From: Streptomyces sp. NBC_01224
Lineage (GTDB): Bacteria; Actinomycetota; Actinomycetes; Streptomycetales; Streptomycetaceae
DNA length: 64,000 nt
Assembly: GCF_036002945.1 (NCBI RefSeq)
Contig: NZ_CP108529.1
Location: 7,931,001 to 7,995,000 of the forward strand
Direction of reading: 5' to 3'
Part shown: positions 7,533-15,291 of the stretch, one piece after another
Position numbering within the stretch: position 1 is the first letter of the stretch
Layout of the letters: each line of letters opens with the position of its first letter
Position numbers and translations under genes: made by a program
Notes under the pieces: generated by a model
Told to the model about the DNA's origin: nothing
The model's input: the letters and a program-made list of their open reading frames with translations, nothing else
The model's database searches: none

Positions 7533-9776
7533 GTGTCGCTGCGCGGAGGTGATCCTGCCGAGATCGGCGGTTATCCGCTTGAGGCGCGGCTCGGCTCGGG
7601 TGGCATGGGCACGGTCTTTCTGGCCCGTACGAGTTCGGGGCGACCTGTCGCGATCAAACTGATCCACCAGCAGTTCGCGGCGGACGACGAGTTCCGCATC
7701 CGTTTCCGGCAGGAGGTGGCGGCGGCGAGGCGGGTGAGCGGCGCGTTCACCGCCGCCGTGGTCGACGCCGCCCCTGAGGCCGAGCAGCCGTGGATGGCGA
7801 CGACCTATATCGAGGGGCACACGCTCGCCCAGCGCATCGCGACGAAAGGCCCGCTGAACGGAGCGGAGCTGAGGAGGCTCGCCATCGGGTTGGCGGAGGC
7901 GCTGCGCGACATCCACCGGGTGGGGGTCGTCCACCGTGACCTGAAGCCCTCGAACGTCGTGCTCTCGCCCGAGGGTCCGCGCGTCATCGACTTCGGCATT
8001 TCGCGCGCCGTGGACCAGCAGACACTGACGATGACAGGGCGGGTCATCGGTACGCCGCCCTTCATGTCGCCGGAGCAGTTGCAGGCGCCGCGTGGTGTGG
8101 GGCCGCGGTCCGATGTCTTCTCGCTGGGGACGCTGCTGGTGTACGCAGCGACAGGCCACGGGCCCTTCGACGCGGACAGCCCCTACATGACGGCGTATCA
8201 GGTGGTGCACGAGGAGCCGTCGCTGGGTGCCGTGCCGGCGGCCTTGCGCGCGGTCGTCGAGTCGTGCCTGGACAAGGAGCCCGAGGGGCGCCCCTCGGCG
8301 GACGAACTCCTCGTGCTGCTGCGGGACCTGTCGGCCGACCTCGGCGGGACCGACGCGAACGGGGCTGGCGCGGGCCGCACCCGCGACATGATCACCCAGC
8401 ATCACTTCGCGACGCGGGCCACCCCGGCGCCGACTGCCCCGACCACCGCCCCGGCCGGTCCCGATACAGGGAGCACTGGCACCCCCATCGGCCGCCGTCT
8501 GCGTCGTCGATGGCGGCCCGTGCTCGCGGCCGCGGTCGCGGTGGCGGCGATCGGTGGGGGAGTCGCCGCGCTGACGGCGGGCGGCTTCGGGGGGAACAGC
8601 GGCGGTGACAAGGGCAACAGCGTCGCGGCGCCGGGTGCCGCACTTCCGGACGGCTTCGGGCCGTGGCGCAAGACTGTGCTGGGCGGTCGCGAGGACATCC
8701 CCGACGAACTGCGCTGCGTCGCGCGCGGCGACGCGCTGTTCTGCGGGGGCGGCAGTGTTGTCGCGACCCGTATCAAGGCCTCGGACGGCTCGCGGGTGTG
8801 GACGGCGAAGAGCCCGGGCGTCCCCGTCCAGGGCATGCACCTGGTGGGCGCCACCGACGACACGGTGCTCGGTTACCGCTTCGCCGCCCAGGACGCCCCG
8901 CAGGACCCTCCCAGTGAGGTGGTGGCCATCGACGCGAACAATGGCCGGGAGCTGTGGTCCGTGCCGTCCGGCGCCCAGTCGAAGGCCGTCACGGGTCGGA
9001 CTCAGGACGCCATTGTGGTCGGCTCCGCCGTCGTGACGGTCGACTCTTCCAACTCCCGCTTCGAGGCCCGGGACGCGCACAGCGGGACGGTGGCCTGGAA
9101 GACGCCGTTCCCCGCGGGCACACAGTGCGCTCCCGTCCCGGTGGGCCCACAGCTCTTCGCGATGTGCGCGACGGATGCGGAGGTGGATGCCCTGGAGGTG
9201 CGCCACCCCGCCCTGTACGCGGTCGACCGCGCCTCGGGGACACTGGGCAGGCCCATCGCGGTCAACGGCCCCGCCGTGCCGATGGGCGTCGCCAACGGCA
9301 GGCTCGTACTCCTTCAGGTACACATGGAGGGACCGGCGCTGGCCGGTTACGACGGGGTGGCGCGGGTCCACCTGGCATCGCGGAAGGTCACGTACTCCCG
9401 GCTGGCCAAGACATACGCGGGGACGCCCGGCATGGCGGACGGCACCCTCTACGTAAGCAGGCAGACCGGTCTCGTCACGGCGCTCGACCCCGCGACCGGC
9501 CGGAAGAAGTGGTCCCGGCAGACGGGCGTGGAGGGCGCGTCGGGACCCGTGGCGGGAGCCGACGCGCTGTATTTCAGCTCGGCCACCGGCCGGGTGGTCG
9601 CGCTGTCGCCGTACGATGGCAAACCGCTGTGGACAACAGATCCGCAGGCCGATGGTTTGACGGGCGAGCAGGGCGCAAGCCCGCGCGTGACCGTCGCGGG
9701 GCGTGCAGTGATCGTGGCCGCGGCCAAGAACACTCTCTTCGCCTTCGACGCGCAGAAGCCGCCGAAGTCGGGCTGA
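7533..9776 (+). CDS. Membrane Ser/Thr protein kinase with PQQ-type beta-propeller sensor domain
   Basis: The 747-residue protein starts with a Hanks-type kinase domain (residues about 10-270): glycine loop LGSGGMGTV, catalytic Lys in VAIKLIH, catalytic loop VVHRDLKPSN, DFGIS and GTPPFMSPE. A proline/threonine-rich linker and one transmembrane helix (about residues 328-348) lead to an extracytoplasmic PQQ/PQQ-like propeller with repeated 'VVAIDANNGRELWSV', 'LTALDPATGRKKWS', 'VVALSPYDGKPLW' blades. The propeller is likely the ligand or partner-sensing part. GTG 7533 is chosen for the GGAGG at 7519-7523 and its position just ahead of the kinase fold, although the frame is open from 7368. It is monocistronic. 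Confidence 0.88.
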   Translation: MSLRGGDPAEIGGYPLEARLGSGGMGTVFLARTSSGRPVAIKLIHQQFAADDEFRIRFRQEVAAARRVSGAFTAAVVDAAPEAEQPWMATTYIEGHTLAQRIATKGPLNGAELRRLAIGLAEALRDIHRVGVVHRDLKPSNVVLSPEGPRVIDFGISRAVDQQTLTMTGRVIGTPPFMSPEQLQAPRGVGPRSDVFSLGTLLVYAATGHGPFDADSPYMTAYQVVHEEPSLGAVPAALRAVVESCLDKEPEGRPSADELLVLLRDLSADLGGTDANGAGAGRTRDMITQHHFATRATPAPTAPTTAPAGPDTGSTGTPIGRRLRRRWRPVLAAAVAVAAIGGGVAALTAGGFGGNSGGDKGNSVAAPGAALPDGFGPWRKTVLGGREDIPDELRCVARGDALFCGGGSVVATRIKASDGSRVWTAKSPGVPVQGMHLVGATDDTVLGYRFAAQDAPQDPPSEVVAIDANNGRELWSVPSGAQSKAVTGRTQDAIVVGSAVVTVDSSNSRFEARDAHSGTVAWKTPFPAGTQCAPVPVGPQLFAMCATDAEVDALEVRHPALYAVDRASGTLGRPIAVNGPAVPMGVANGRLVLLQVHMEGPALAGYDGVARVHLASRKVTYSRLAKTYAGTPGMADGTLYVSRQTGLVTALDPATGRKKWSRQTGVEGASGPVAGADALYFSSATGRVVALSPYDGKPLWTTDPQADGLTGEQGASPRVTVAGRAVIVAAAKNTLFAFDAQKPPKSG

Positions 9777-9793
9777 CCCCGGCGGAACCGGCG

Positions 9794-9887
9794 CCGTATC
9801 GCCGCCGACCACCGCCCTGAGGCCGTACCGGAGCCGACGGCACCACCCGCTCGAACAGTTCCCACAACTGGTCCGGGACCCCGCGAG
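9794..9887 (-). pseudogene. IS5-type transposase N-terminal scrap
   Basis: Reading leftwards, the frame gives VPDQLWELFERVV followed by APVRPQGGGRRR, the recognisable N-terminus of Streptomyces IS5-group transposases ('vPDeLWeLvepLLPp.pvRPQGGGrrr'). It is cut after about 30 residues and no terminal repeats are visible, so it is a scrap left by an insertion sequence. Confidence 0.6.
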
Positions 9888-9954
9888 GTCCGGGCACCGG
9901 CCCAGGCGGCCGGTGCGGACCGCGTTGTCGACCACGGTGAGGACCGCGCACACG

Positions 9955-10185
9955 CGCGGACCTCGTTGCCCATCTCCGCGCGCTCGGCCACGAGGAGCAG
10001 GCGACGTCGCTCGTACGGAGAAGGGCATGTTCTCGATGCTGCCGCTCACGACGGACCAGATGCGCCGGCTGCGCGGGCAGTTCGGCCTCTAGGGCACCGC
10101 CTCGGGGCGCATAGACATCGCGGGTGTCTCCGCGCACCGGATCCCATACCTGGCGCAGGGCATCGTGCCGGCCTTGCGACGCCCT
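9955..10185 (+). pseudogene. Aromatic amino-acid aminotransferase C-terminal remnant
   Basis: Two frames match the tail of AspC/TyrB-type aminotransferases: DLVAHLRALGHEEQ, then after a frameshift KGMFSMLPLTTDQMRRLRGQ followed by an in-frame TAG (10090-10092) where the family has a tyrosine or isoleucine, then TASGRIDIAG. The family motif is 'GMFS..GLt..qv..LR.e.gvY...SGR.nvAG'. Everything upstream is missing. Together with the adjacent transposase scrap this suggests an old insertion/deletion event. Confidence 0.65.
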
Positions 10186-10381
10186 TATGCCTTCGGGGGT
10201 GTCGGGCGGCACAGCAGGGCGGCCGGGGAGGGGCAGGCAACCGGGTGGTGAAGGCGATGCCGGCCGCGTACTCGGTGGGCAGGCAGTGGCCCTTGGTAGT
10301 GAGCGCCGCCGGTCGCACCGACCGGGCGACTTCACATCCTGTCGCCCCGACTCTGCTTTCAGCAGGCCGGAGGCCGGTCTC

Positions 10382-10942
10382 TCATCCGTGAGAGGGAGGC
10401 TTGCCGTGCGGCCGGGGCTGCTGCAGCCGGGCCGCGAGCTCCCCCGGCAGGACGTCCCGGTTTGCCGGAGTGAGCTGGACGACCTCGATGTCGGCACGCC
10501 GCTTGAGGGCATCGGTGAACGGATCGCGGTGCGTGTGGACCGTGGCGACGACGTCGACCTCTGCGACGAACAGCGCGTCGACCGCGTGCCGGAACGCCGT
10601 GCACGCCAGTTCCATCCGCCCCAGCTCGTCGATGAGCACCAGCCGCCCTGTTGCCTCCTCGGTTGCTGCCGGCCGAAGCGACGGCAGCGCCAGTCGTTCG
10701 ATGGCGCCCAGGTCGACGCCGTATTTCCCTACCCGTGGCGGACCGGGCAGGTCGACATGGGCGAGCACCTCCCGCCGGCCTGCCAGGGTCTCCAGGGCGA
10801 AACCGACGCGGGCGCCGGATTGCCGGATCTCCTCCGTGGTGAAGCCGGTGGCCGCGTGGGTGGGCAGTAGCGCGGCCAGCCGACGGAGGGCGGTCGTCTT
10901 GCCCACGCCAGGGCGGCCCTCGAGCAGGATCCTTGTCGGCAC
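10382..10942 (-). CDS. THEP1-family nucleoside-triphosphatase
   Basis: The 186-residue protein has Walker A GRPGVGKTT (residues 9-17), a switch-like GFTTEEIRQSGARVGF, and Walker B RLVLIDELGRMEL, which together are specific to the THEP1/NTPase_1 family. Members hydrolyse NTPs in vitro; their cellular function is uncertain. The length matches the archaeal and bacterial members (about 170-190). ATG 10942 places the P-loop at the very N-terminus as in homologues. It is transcribed away from the PEBP-family gene at 11041. Confidence 0.88.
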   Translation of the reverse strand: MPTRILLEGRPGVGKTTALRRLAALLPTHAATGFTTEEIRQSGARVGFALETLAGRREVLAHVDLPGPPRVGKYGVDLGAIERLALPSLRPAATEEATGRLVLIDELGRMELACTAFRHAVDALFVAEVDVVATVHTHRDPFTDALKRRADIEVVQLTPANRDVLPGELAARLQQPRPHGKPPSHG

Positions 10943-11040
10943 ACTGCCATCCTGACCCCCGCTTCCGGAGGCGGCCCGGGTGGGCTCGGCCGAACGGGGG
11001 TTTCGGGGTGCGGACCGGTGCCGGTGCCGCCGTTGCGGGT

Positions 11041-11505
11041 ATGGCGGCGCGCATGAGCGGAATTGAAATCAGCAGCACCGCGTTCGACGACAATACGGTG
11101 ATCCCCCGTCGGTACAGCGGGGAGGGTGAGAACATCTCACCGCCCCTGACCTGGTCGGGGGTGCCCCACGAGGCCACGGAGCTGGTGCTCCTGTGCGAGG
11201 ACCCGGACGCGCCGGGGACGACCTTCCTGCACTGGCTGGTGACCGGCATCGATCCGGGGACCACCGGGGCGGCCGAGGGCCAGAAGCCTCACGGGGGCCT
11301 GCCGTGGCCGAACGGCTTCGGCCGCGTGGGCTGGGGAGGGCCGATGCCTCCACCGGGGCACGGGGCGCACCGATACTTCTTCCGCCTGTACGCCCTGTCC
11401 GCGCCGCTGCAGCTGCATGACCACCCGGGCGCCGAGGACGTGCACCGTGCCCTGAAGGGCAGGGAGCTGGCCTCCGGCACCCTGGTCGGGACCTATCAGC
11501 GCTGA
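11041..11505 (+). CDS. YbhB/YbcL family Raf kinase inhibitor-like (PEBP) protein
   Basis: About 154 residues form a phosphatidylethanolamine-binding-protein fold: SGEGENISPPLTWSG, the anion-pocket motif EDPDAPGTTFLHWLV and GAHRYFFRLYAL (GxHRYxF). Bacterial PEBPs of this group bind small anions; their role is unknown. Start is either ATG 11041 or ATG 11053, neither with a strong ribosome binding site. It ends 5 bp before the convergent methyltransferase gene, leaving no room for a separate terminator. Confidence 0.88.
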   Translation: MAARMSGIEISSTAFDDNTVIPRRYSGEGENISPPLTWSGVPHEATELVLLCEDPDAPGTTFLHWLVTGIDPGTTGAAEGQKPHGGLPWPNGFGRVGWGGPMPPPGHGAHRYFFRLYALSAPLQLHDHPGAEDVHRALKGRELASGTLVGTYQR

Positions 11506-11510
11506 GCGCG

Positions 11511-12155
11511 TCACCGCTGGTCGTAGCCATGGGCGCCGTACAGCCGGACGAACCGGGCCGCGGTGACCGTCCTGCGGTGCGCCAGGCCGCGGGCCTGCCG
11601 CTCGTACAGCTCGACGCGCTCCTGCCCGCCCTGCCCGATCGGCTGGACGAGCCGGCCACCGGCGCGGAGCTGATCCACGAGCGGCTCAGGCACTCGCGGG
11701 AAGGCCGCGCAGACGATGACGGCGTCGTACGGGGCACGGGTCGGCATCCCGAGGGTCCCGTCGCCGAGTACGACCTCGGCATTGCCGACGCCCTGCCCGG
11801 CCAGCCGCAGGCGGGCCTCGTCGACCAGGTCGGGCCAACGCTCGACGCTGACGACGTACGCGGCCAAGCGGGCCAGCAGCGCGGTCTGCCAGCCGTATCC
11901 GGTCCCGACCTCCAGGACCTGTTCGTCCCCGGTGAGGCCGAGAGCGGAGACCATCATGGCGATCAGCGAGGGCTGGGTGGTCACCTGCCCGTGGGGGAGC
12001 GGAACGGGCGTGTTCCGGTACGCGGACGCCACCTCGTCCGCGGGGACGAATTCTGCCCGGGGGATGCTCCGTACGGCCTCCAGGAGACGGTCGTCGGTCA
12101 CGCCCACGGCGTGGGCCGCGCGGACCAGGTCCTCGGGGGTCCCTTCACGGGCCAT
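11511..12155 (-). CDS. Protein-L-isoaspartate O-methyltransferase family protein
   Basis: The 214-residue protein has the PCMT layout: RSIPRAEFVP, PLPHGQVTTQPSLIAMMVSA (family 'q.tiSqP.lva.m'), SAM motif I VLEVGTGYGWQTALLA, motif II VLGDGTLGM and AAFPRVPEPLVDQLRAGGRL. The family repairs isoaspartyl damage in aged proteins using S-adenosylmethionine. Threonine replaces serine in the 'SQP' substrate motif, seen in divergent actinobacterial members. ATG 12155 overlaps the stop of the oxidoreductase remnant upstream (12145-12147), which may have shifted this gene under a foreign promoter. Confidence 0.88.
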   Translation of the reverse strand: MAREGTPEDLVRAAHAVGVTDDRLLEAVRSIPRAEFVPADEVASAYRNTPVPLPHGQVTTQPSLIAMMVSALGLTGDEQVLEVGTGYGWQTALLARLAAYVVSVERWPDLVDEARLRLAGQGVGNAEVVLGDGTLGMPTRAPYDAVIVCAAFPRVPEPLVDQLRAGGRLVQPIGQGGQERVELYERQARGLAHRRTVTAARFVRLYGAHGYDQR

Positions 12156-12612
12156 CGGACCGCGGGGCCGTGGCGGTGGCGCCGGCGGCCGGGGTCGTGG
12201 TGCGTTGCAGTCCGACCACGATCCCCTTCGATGTCGGCGTGTTGCTGATCTCGGCCGTGCTGTCCAGCGGCACCAGGACATTGGTCTGCGGGTAGTAGGC
12301 GGCGGCGCAGCCGGGTGCGGTCGGGTAGGTGACCAGCCGGAGGTCCTCCGCGCGGCGCTCGGTGCCGTCCGTCCGGACACTCACGAGGTCCACCCGTTCG
12401 CCGTCGGAGGGCCCGAGCACGGTGACGTCCGCCGGGCTCACGAGTACGACGTGCCGGGTGCCTTGCACGCCGCGACAGAGGTCGTTGTCCGTGTACGGAA
12501 CGGTGTTCCACTGGTCGTGGGAGCGCAAGGTCTGCAACAGCGGATGCCCTTGGGGCGCCCGCAGGATGGCGTAGGAGTTGCGGGTGAAGACGGCCACTGC
12601 CGGCACGCCTGC
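12145..12612 (-). pseudogene. C-terminal remnant of a molybdopterin oxidoreductase (FdhF/YdeP-like)
   Basis: The frame contains HPLLQTLRSHDQWNT, DNDLCRGVQGTRHVVLVSP, DGERVDLVS, AAAYYPQTNVLVPLD and SNTPTSKGIVVGL. This is the C-terminal molydop-binding domain of the FdhA/YdeP group of formate-dehydrogenase-like enzymes ('LQTLRSHDQYNTTIYGLDDRYRG', 'YYPETNVLVPLD', 'SNTPTSK'). The roughly 600 residues that hold the molybdopterin and Fe-S sites are missing upstream of about 12612. No initiation signal precedes it, so it is a dead fragment. Confidence 0.75.
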
Positions 12613-12809
12613 CGCACAGGTCCTGGGCGGGGCGATCGAGACGTCCGTCTCCTTCGCGCTGCTCCTGCTCCTGTCCATGTGCCCCATCCGCCGCTCATAC
12701 GCCGCGCTGCCGCTCCAGCCCAGTGTCGGCACGTTCCGCGCGCGGCGCGATCCGGGGCGGTCGGGCGCAAGGGGCGACCCGTGATCCGGGCGGGCGTAGC
12801 GCGCCGGCA

Positions 12810-13907
12810 TCAGGACGGGGTCCCCGGGTCGGTGTACCGCAGCAGGGCGCCCACGCCCTCGCACAGCCTCAGCTCGCTCTCCGTTACGACGACCAGCTCG
12901 GCACCGGTGCCGACGAGGGCCCGGACGAGGGCCTCGTCGGCGCGTTCCTCGCGCGGGGCCCGCACGCCGAAGGACATCAGCTCCGCCTCGGTCAGGGCGA
13001 GCTGAGTGGGTTGGGAGCCCGTCCAGAGCCGCAGCGAAGACGCTGGCGGCCGGTTCAGCAGCAGTGCCGCGACCTGGCCGCGCTGGAGGGCGGCGACGGT
13101 GGCGGCCAACCCCTCCGTCATGGGTCCGTCCAGGGCACGCCGGCCGATGAAGATGTCCACGAGTTCCCGGTCGTGCGCGGCCATGCGGCCGCGGAAGACG
13201 CCGTCGAGCTGCGGCTCCAACAGGGCGCGTCCGGTGTCGGTGGGGGTCCGGCCGCCCACGCGTACGACCTTGTCCCGCAGGGCGTGCGGCAGGCGGCGGA
13301 TCAGTACGTTGCACGCCCACTCGTCCCCGCCCACGACGACGGCGTCGGCATGGGCGCGCCGCGCCCGTTCGTCCAGCCGGTGGCCGAGCCGGAGGGAGGT
13401 GCGGTGCCAGGTCGCCACCGCGACCCTGCGGTGCAGCCGCTCACCCGGGGTGACGGTGGACGCGGGCCAGATGCCGGTCTCCGCCTCCAGAGTTACCCAG
13501 CCGTGGGTCTCGGCGGTCGGAAGGCCGCCGTAGTGGACGACTACGGCCATGTAGGGGATCTCCGGAACGTGCTGGGTGACCAGGGGCATCGCGTCCGGCA
13601 GGGTGCTGTAGCGCGCGGAGTCGTGCTCGGGCGGCCTGGGCAGCTCCCCGTCCAGGACGAGCGTGCCGTGGGCGGCGAAGATGGCCTGACCGTGCACCCC
13701 CGGCACCGCTGTGTCGGCGCCGATCACCTCCTCCAGTACGTTCAGCAGCGCCCGGTCCGAGCCCTGACGGGACAGACTCTCGCGCAGCCGCCGCCAGCGC
13801 AGCGCGATCGCCCGCTCGGGATGCTCGACGTCTCGGGAGGTGTCCAGGTACACGGAGGCGAACGGGCCCGGCTCCGCGTAGAGGGGTTCAAGGAACGACA
13901 ACCTCAT
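12810..13907 (-). CDS. Rv2629-like / bacterial archaeo-eukaryotic release-factor (baeRF2) domain protein
   Basis: The 365-residue protein begins LSFLEPLYAEPGPFASVYLD and continues with ALRWRRLRESL, GRAIFAA-like GQAIFAAHG, YMAVVVHYGGL, and a C-terminal half with VVGGDEWACNVLI and GAELVVVTESELR. This is the layout of Rv2629 of Mycobacterium tuberculosis and the baeRF family 2, related to eRF1 and Vms1-type peptidyl-tRNA hydrolases that may rescue stalled or hibernating ribosomes. ATG 13907 is preferred over GTG 13913 because GAGGAG at 13913-13918 is then 5 bases upstream. In Actinobacteria the family is often induced by stress or dormancy; no regulatory signal was recognised here. Confidence 0.78.
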   Translation of the reverse strand: MRLSFLEPLYAEPGPFASVYLDTSRDVEHPERAIALRWRRLRESLSRQGSDRALLNVLEEVIGADTAVPGVHGQAIFAAHGTLVLDGELPRPPEHDSARYSTLPDAMPLVTQHVPEIPYMAVVVHYGGLPTAETHGWVTLEAETGIWPASTVTPGERLHRRVAVATWHRTSLRLGHRLDERARRAHADAVVVGGDEWACNVLIRRLPHALRDKVVRVGGRTPTDTGRALLEPQLDGVFRGRMAAHDRELVDIFIGRRALDGPMTEGLAATVAALQRGQVAALLLNRPPASSLRLWTGSQPTQLALTEAELMSFGVRAPREERADEALVRALVGTGAELVVVTESELRLCEGVGALLRYTDPGTPS

Positions 13908-14380
13908 CGCCACTCCTCGTCGATGGTGTCCCCTCCTTTGATGATGCGCGCCCCGGCGGGGGCGATGGAGCTCGACGAGCGCAAAGCGGTGTGGAACGCG
14001 GGGCGGTCAGGCGCCGGCAGGCAGCAGCCGGCCCATCGTGAGCGTGGTGGCGGCGACCAGGCCGTCCAGCACCGCCAAGCCGTGGGCCGGGACAGCAGGC
14101 CGCTCTGCAGCCGGCGTGTCGTGGCCGGTTGGAGGAGTTCGCTGGGGAGGTGTTCGCGCCAGGTCCGCGCGGGCCACCTCGAAGGAGCGATCAACGACCG
14201 CACCGTCGCGTGGGCCGCGGGCTGCCCCGCTTCGCCTGCCCCTCGGCTCGCGCGTCGCCGATGCCTCGTCGAGACCGCCGATGTGGCGCCGTGGATGTGA
14301 TGCCACCCATAGGAGCTGTGTCACATCCTAAGACGGGTAGTAGGGCGGCGGGTCGCCCGAACAGTACACAAGCGCCACAG
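13908..14380. other. Gene-poor gap with an unidentified frameshifted remnant
   Basis: No intact gene was supported. On the minus strand, two frames alternate between 14210 and 14007 to give segments such as VVDRSFEVARADLAR, REHLPSELLQPATTRRLQSG and VLDGLVAATTLTMGRLLPAG that look like one protein broken by two frameshifts. I do not recognise the family. Confidence 0.3.
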
Positions 14381-14383
14381 AAT

Positions 14384-14399
14384 ATGTCATTTTGGACAT
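14384..14399. promoter_or_regulatory. AT-rich inverted repeat upstream of the transglycosylase leader
   Basis: ATGTC (14384-14388) and GACAT (14395-14399) flank a 6-base AT-rich spacer in the low-G+C block 14375-14435, which is the likely promoter region of the secreted transglycosylase gene. It may be an operator or simply part of the promoter. Confidence 0.3.
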
Positions 14400-14445
14400 T
14401 TCTCCGATGTTGGGTAGTACGTCACATCATTGCGCCCCGCCCCGC

Positions 14446-14575
14446 ACGTCGCTAACCATGGCTGTCGTTGCGGGAAGCCGCGACAGGGCCGGGTGGATTC
14501 CTTCGGATCCGTTCGTTCTGGCCCGCAGCGCGGGGCACCGCCCCGCAAGCCACCGCAACCATGACCGGTAGGCAG
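14446..14575 (+). ncRNA. Candidate structured leader, possibly a c-di-AMP (ydaO-type) riboswitch
   Basis: The 5' leader of the transglycosylase gene is long and contains CGCTAACC (14450-14457), a CTGTCG...CGACAG stem around GCGGGAA, GGGTGGATTC and a downstream GCGGGG...CCCCGC stem. These resemble the ydaO blocks (CGCUUAA, GCGGGGGA, GGGUGAAUC) in order. Streptomyces cell-wall hydrolase genes such as rpfA are known to carry this riboswitch. The match is by eye; an Infernal search against RF00379 would decide it. Confidence 0.42.
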
Positions 14576-14609
14576 CACCGTGACGTCCCCATTGGAGAGT
14601 TCCTTCCGT

Positions 14610-15128
14610 ATGACCACGAACACGCAGACCCGTACCAGCCGCATCGCCCGCTTCCGCACCATGTCCGTCGCCGGCATCGCCACCCTCGGTGCCGCGGCCG
14701 CCGCCCTCACGCTGACGTCGACATCCGCGCAGGCAGCCGAGAAGGCACCGGCGAGCGCCTCCGTGGTCAGGGCTTCCGTGGACGGCGCCCAGGGCGGCAG
14801 GGGCTACGCCAACAACCTCGACGGCTGGATCAAGGAATCGCTGGCCATCATGAAGGCCAAGGGCATCCCCGGCACCTACGAGGGCCTGCACCGCAACATC
14901 ATGCGTGAGTCGAGCGGCAACCCCAACGCCCAGAACAACTGGGACGTCAACGCGCGCAACGGCATACCCTCCAAGGGTCTGCTCCAGGTCATCCAGCCGA
15001 CCTTCAACGCCTACCACGTCGCCGGCACCGCCCACGACCTCACCAACCCCGTCGCCAACATCACCGCGGCCGCCAACTACGCCGCCCACCGCTACGGGTC
15101 GATCGACAACGTCAACTCCGCCTACTGA
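14610..15128 (+). CDS. Secreted lytic transglycosylase (SLT domain)
   Basis: The 172-residue precursor has a basic N-terminus, a hydrophobic core (about residues 18-36) and an SAQA-A cleavage site, so it is exported. The mature part is a short SLT domain: HRNIMRESSGNPNAQNNWD with the catalytic glutamate in RESSGNP, then SKGLLQVIQPTFNAYH and AAANYAAHRYGS. It would cleave the glycan backbone of peptidoglycan during growth, germination or sporulation, like the riboswitch-linked Swl and Rpf enzymes of Streptomyces. ATG 14610 has GGAG at 14594-14597. A strong hairpin follows the stop, so the gene is monocistronic. Confidence 0.9.
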   Translation: MTTNTQTRTSRIARFRTMSVAGIATLGAAAAALTLTSTSAQAAEKAPASASVVRASVDGAQGGRGYANNLDGWIKESLAIMKAKGIPGTYEGLHRNIMRESSGNPNAQNNWDVNARNGIPSKGLLQVIQPTFNAYHVAGTAHDLTNPVANITAAANYAAHRYGSIDNVNSAY

Positions 15129-15158
15129 GCGACGAGCTCAACACTCACTTCGTGAGAC

Positions 15159-15200
15159 AGGACCGGCATCGGCAGCAACATCCCTGCCCATGCCGGTCCT
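15159..15200 (+). terminator. Intrinsic-type hairpin after the transglycosylase gene
   Basis: AGGACCGGCAT (15159-15169) pairs perfectly with ATGCCGGTCCT (15190-15200), 31 bp after the stop codon. There is no U-tract, as is usual in Streptomyces. Confidence 0.75.
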
Positions 15201-15291
15201 TCGGCTCACCAGCCGGCAACGGGCCATTGCAGGTGGCCCCGCGGTCGTGGGCGAAGCGACCGGCCCCCCAGGTGGAGGACGGCGGGCGGGC

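Noticed and set aside
7461..10049. An 862-codon frame antisense to the propeller kinase
   Set aside because: Same reason: a shadow of the conserved kinase frame, without domain features.
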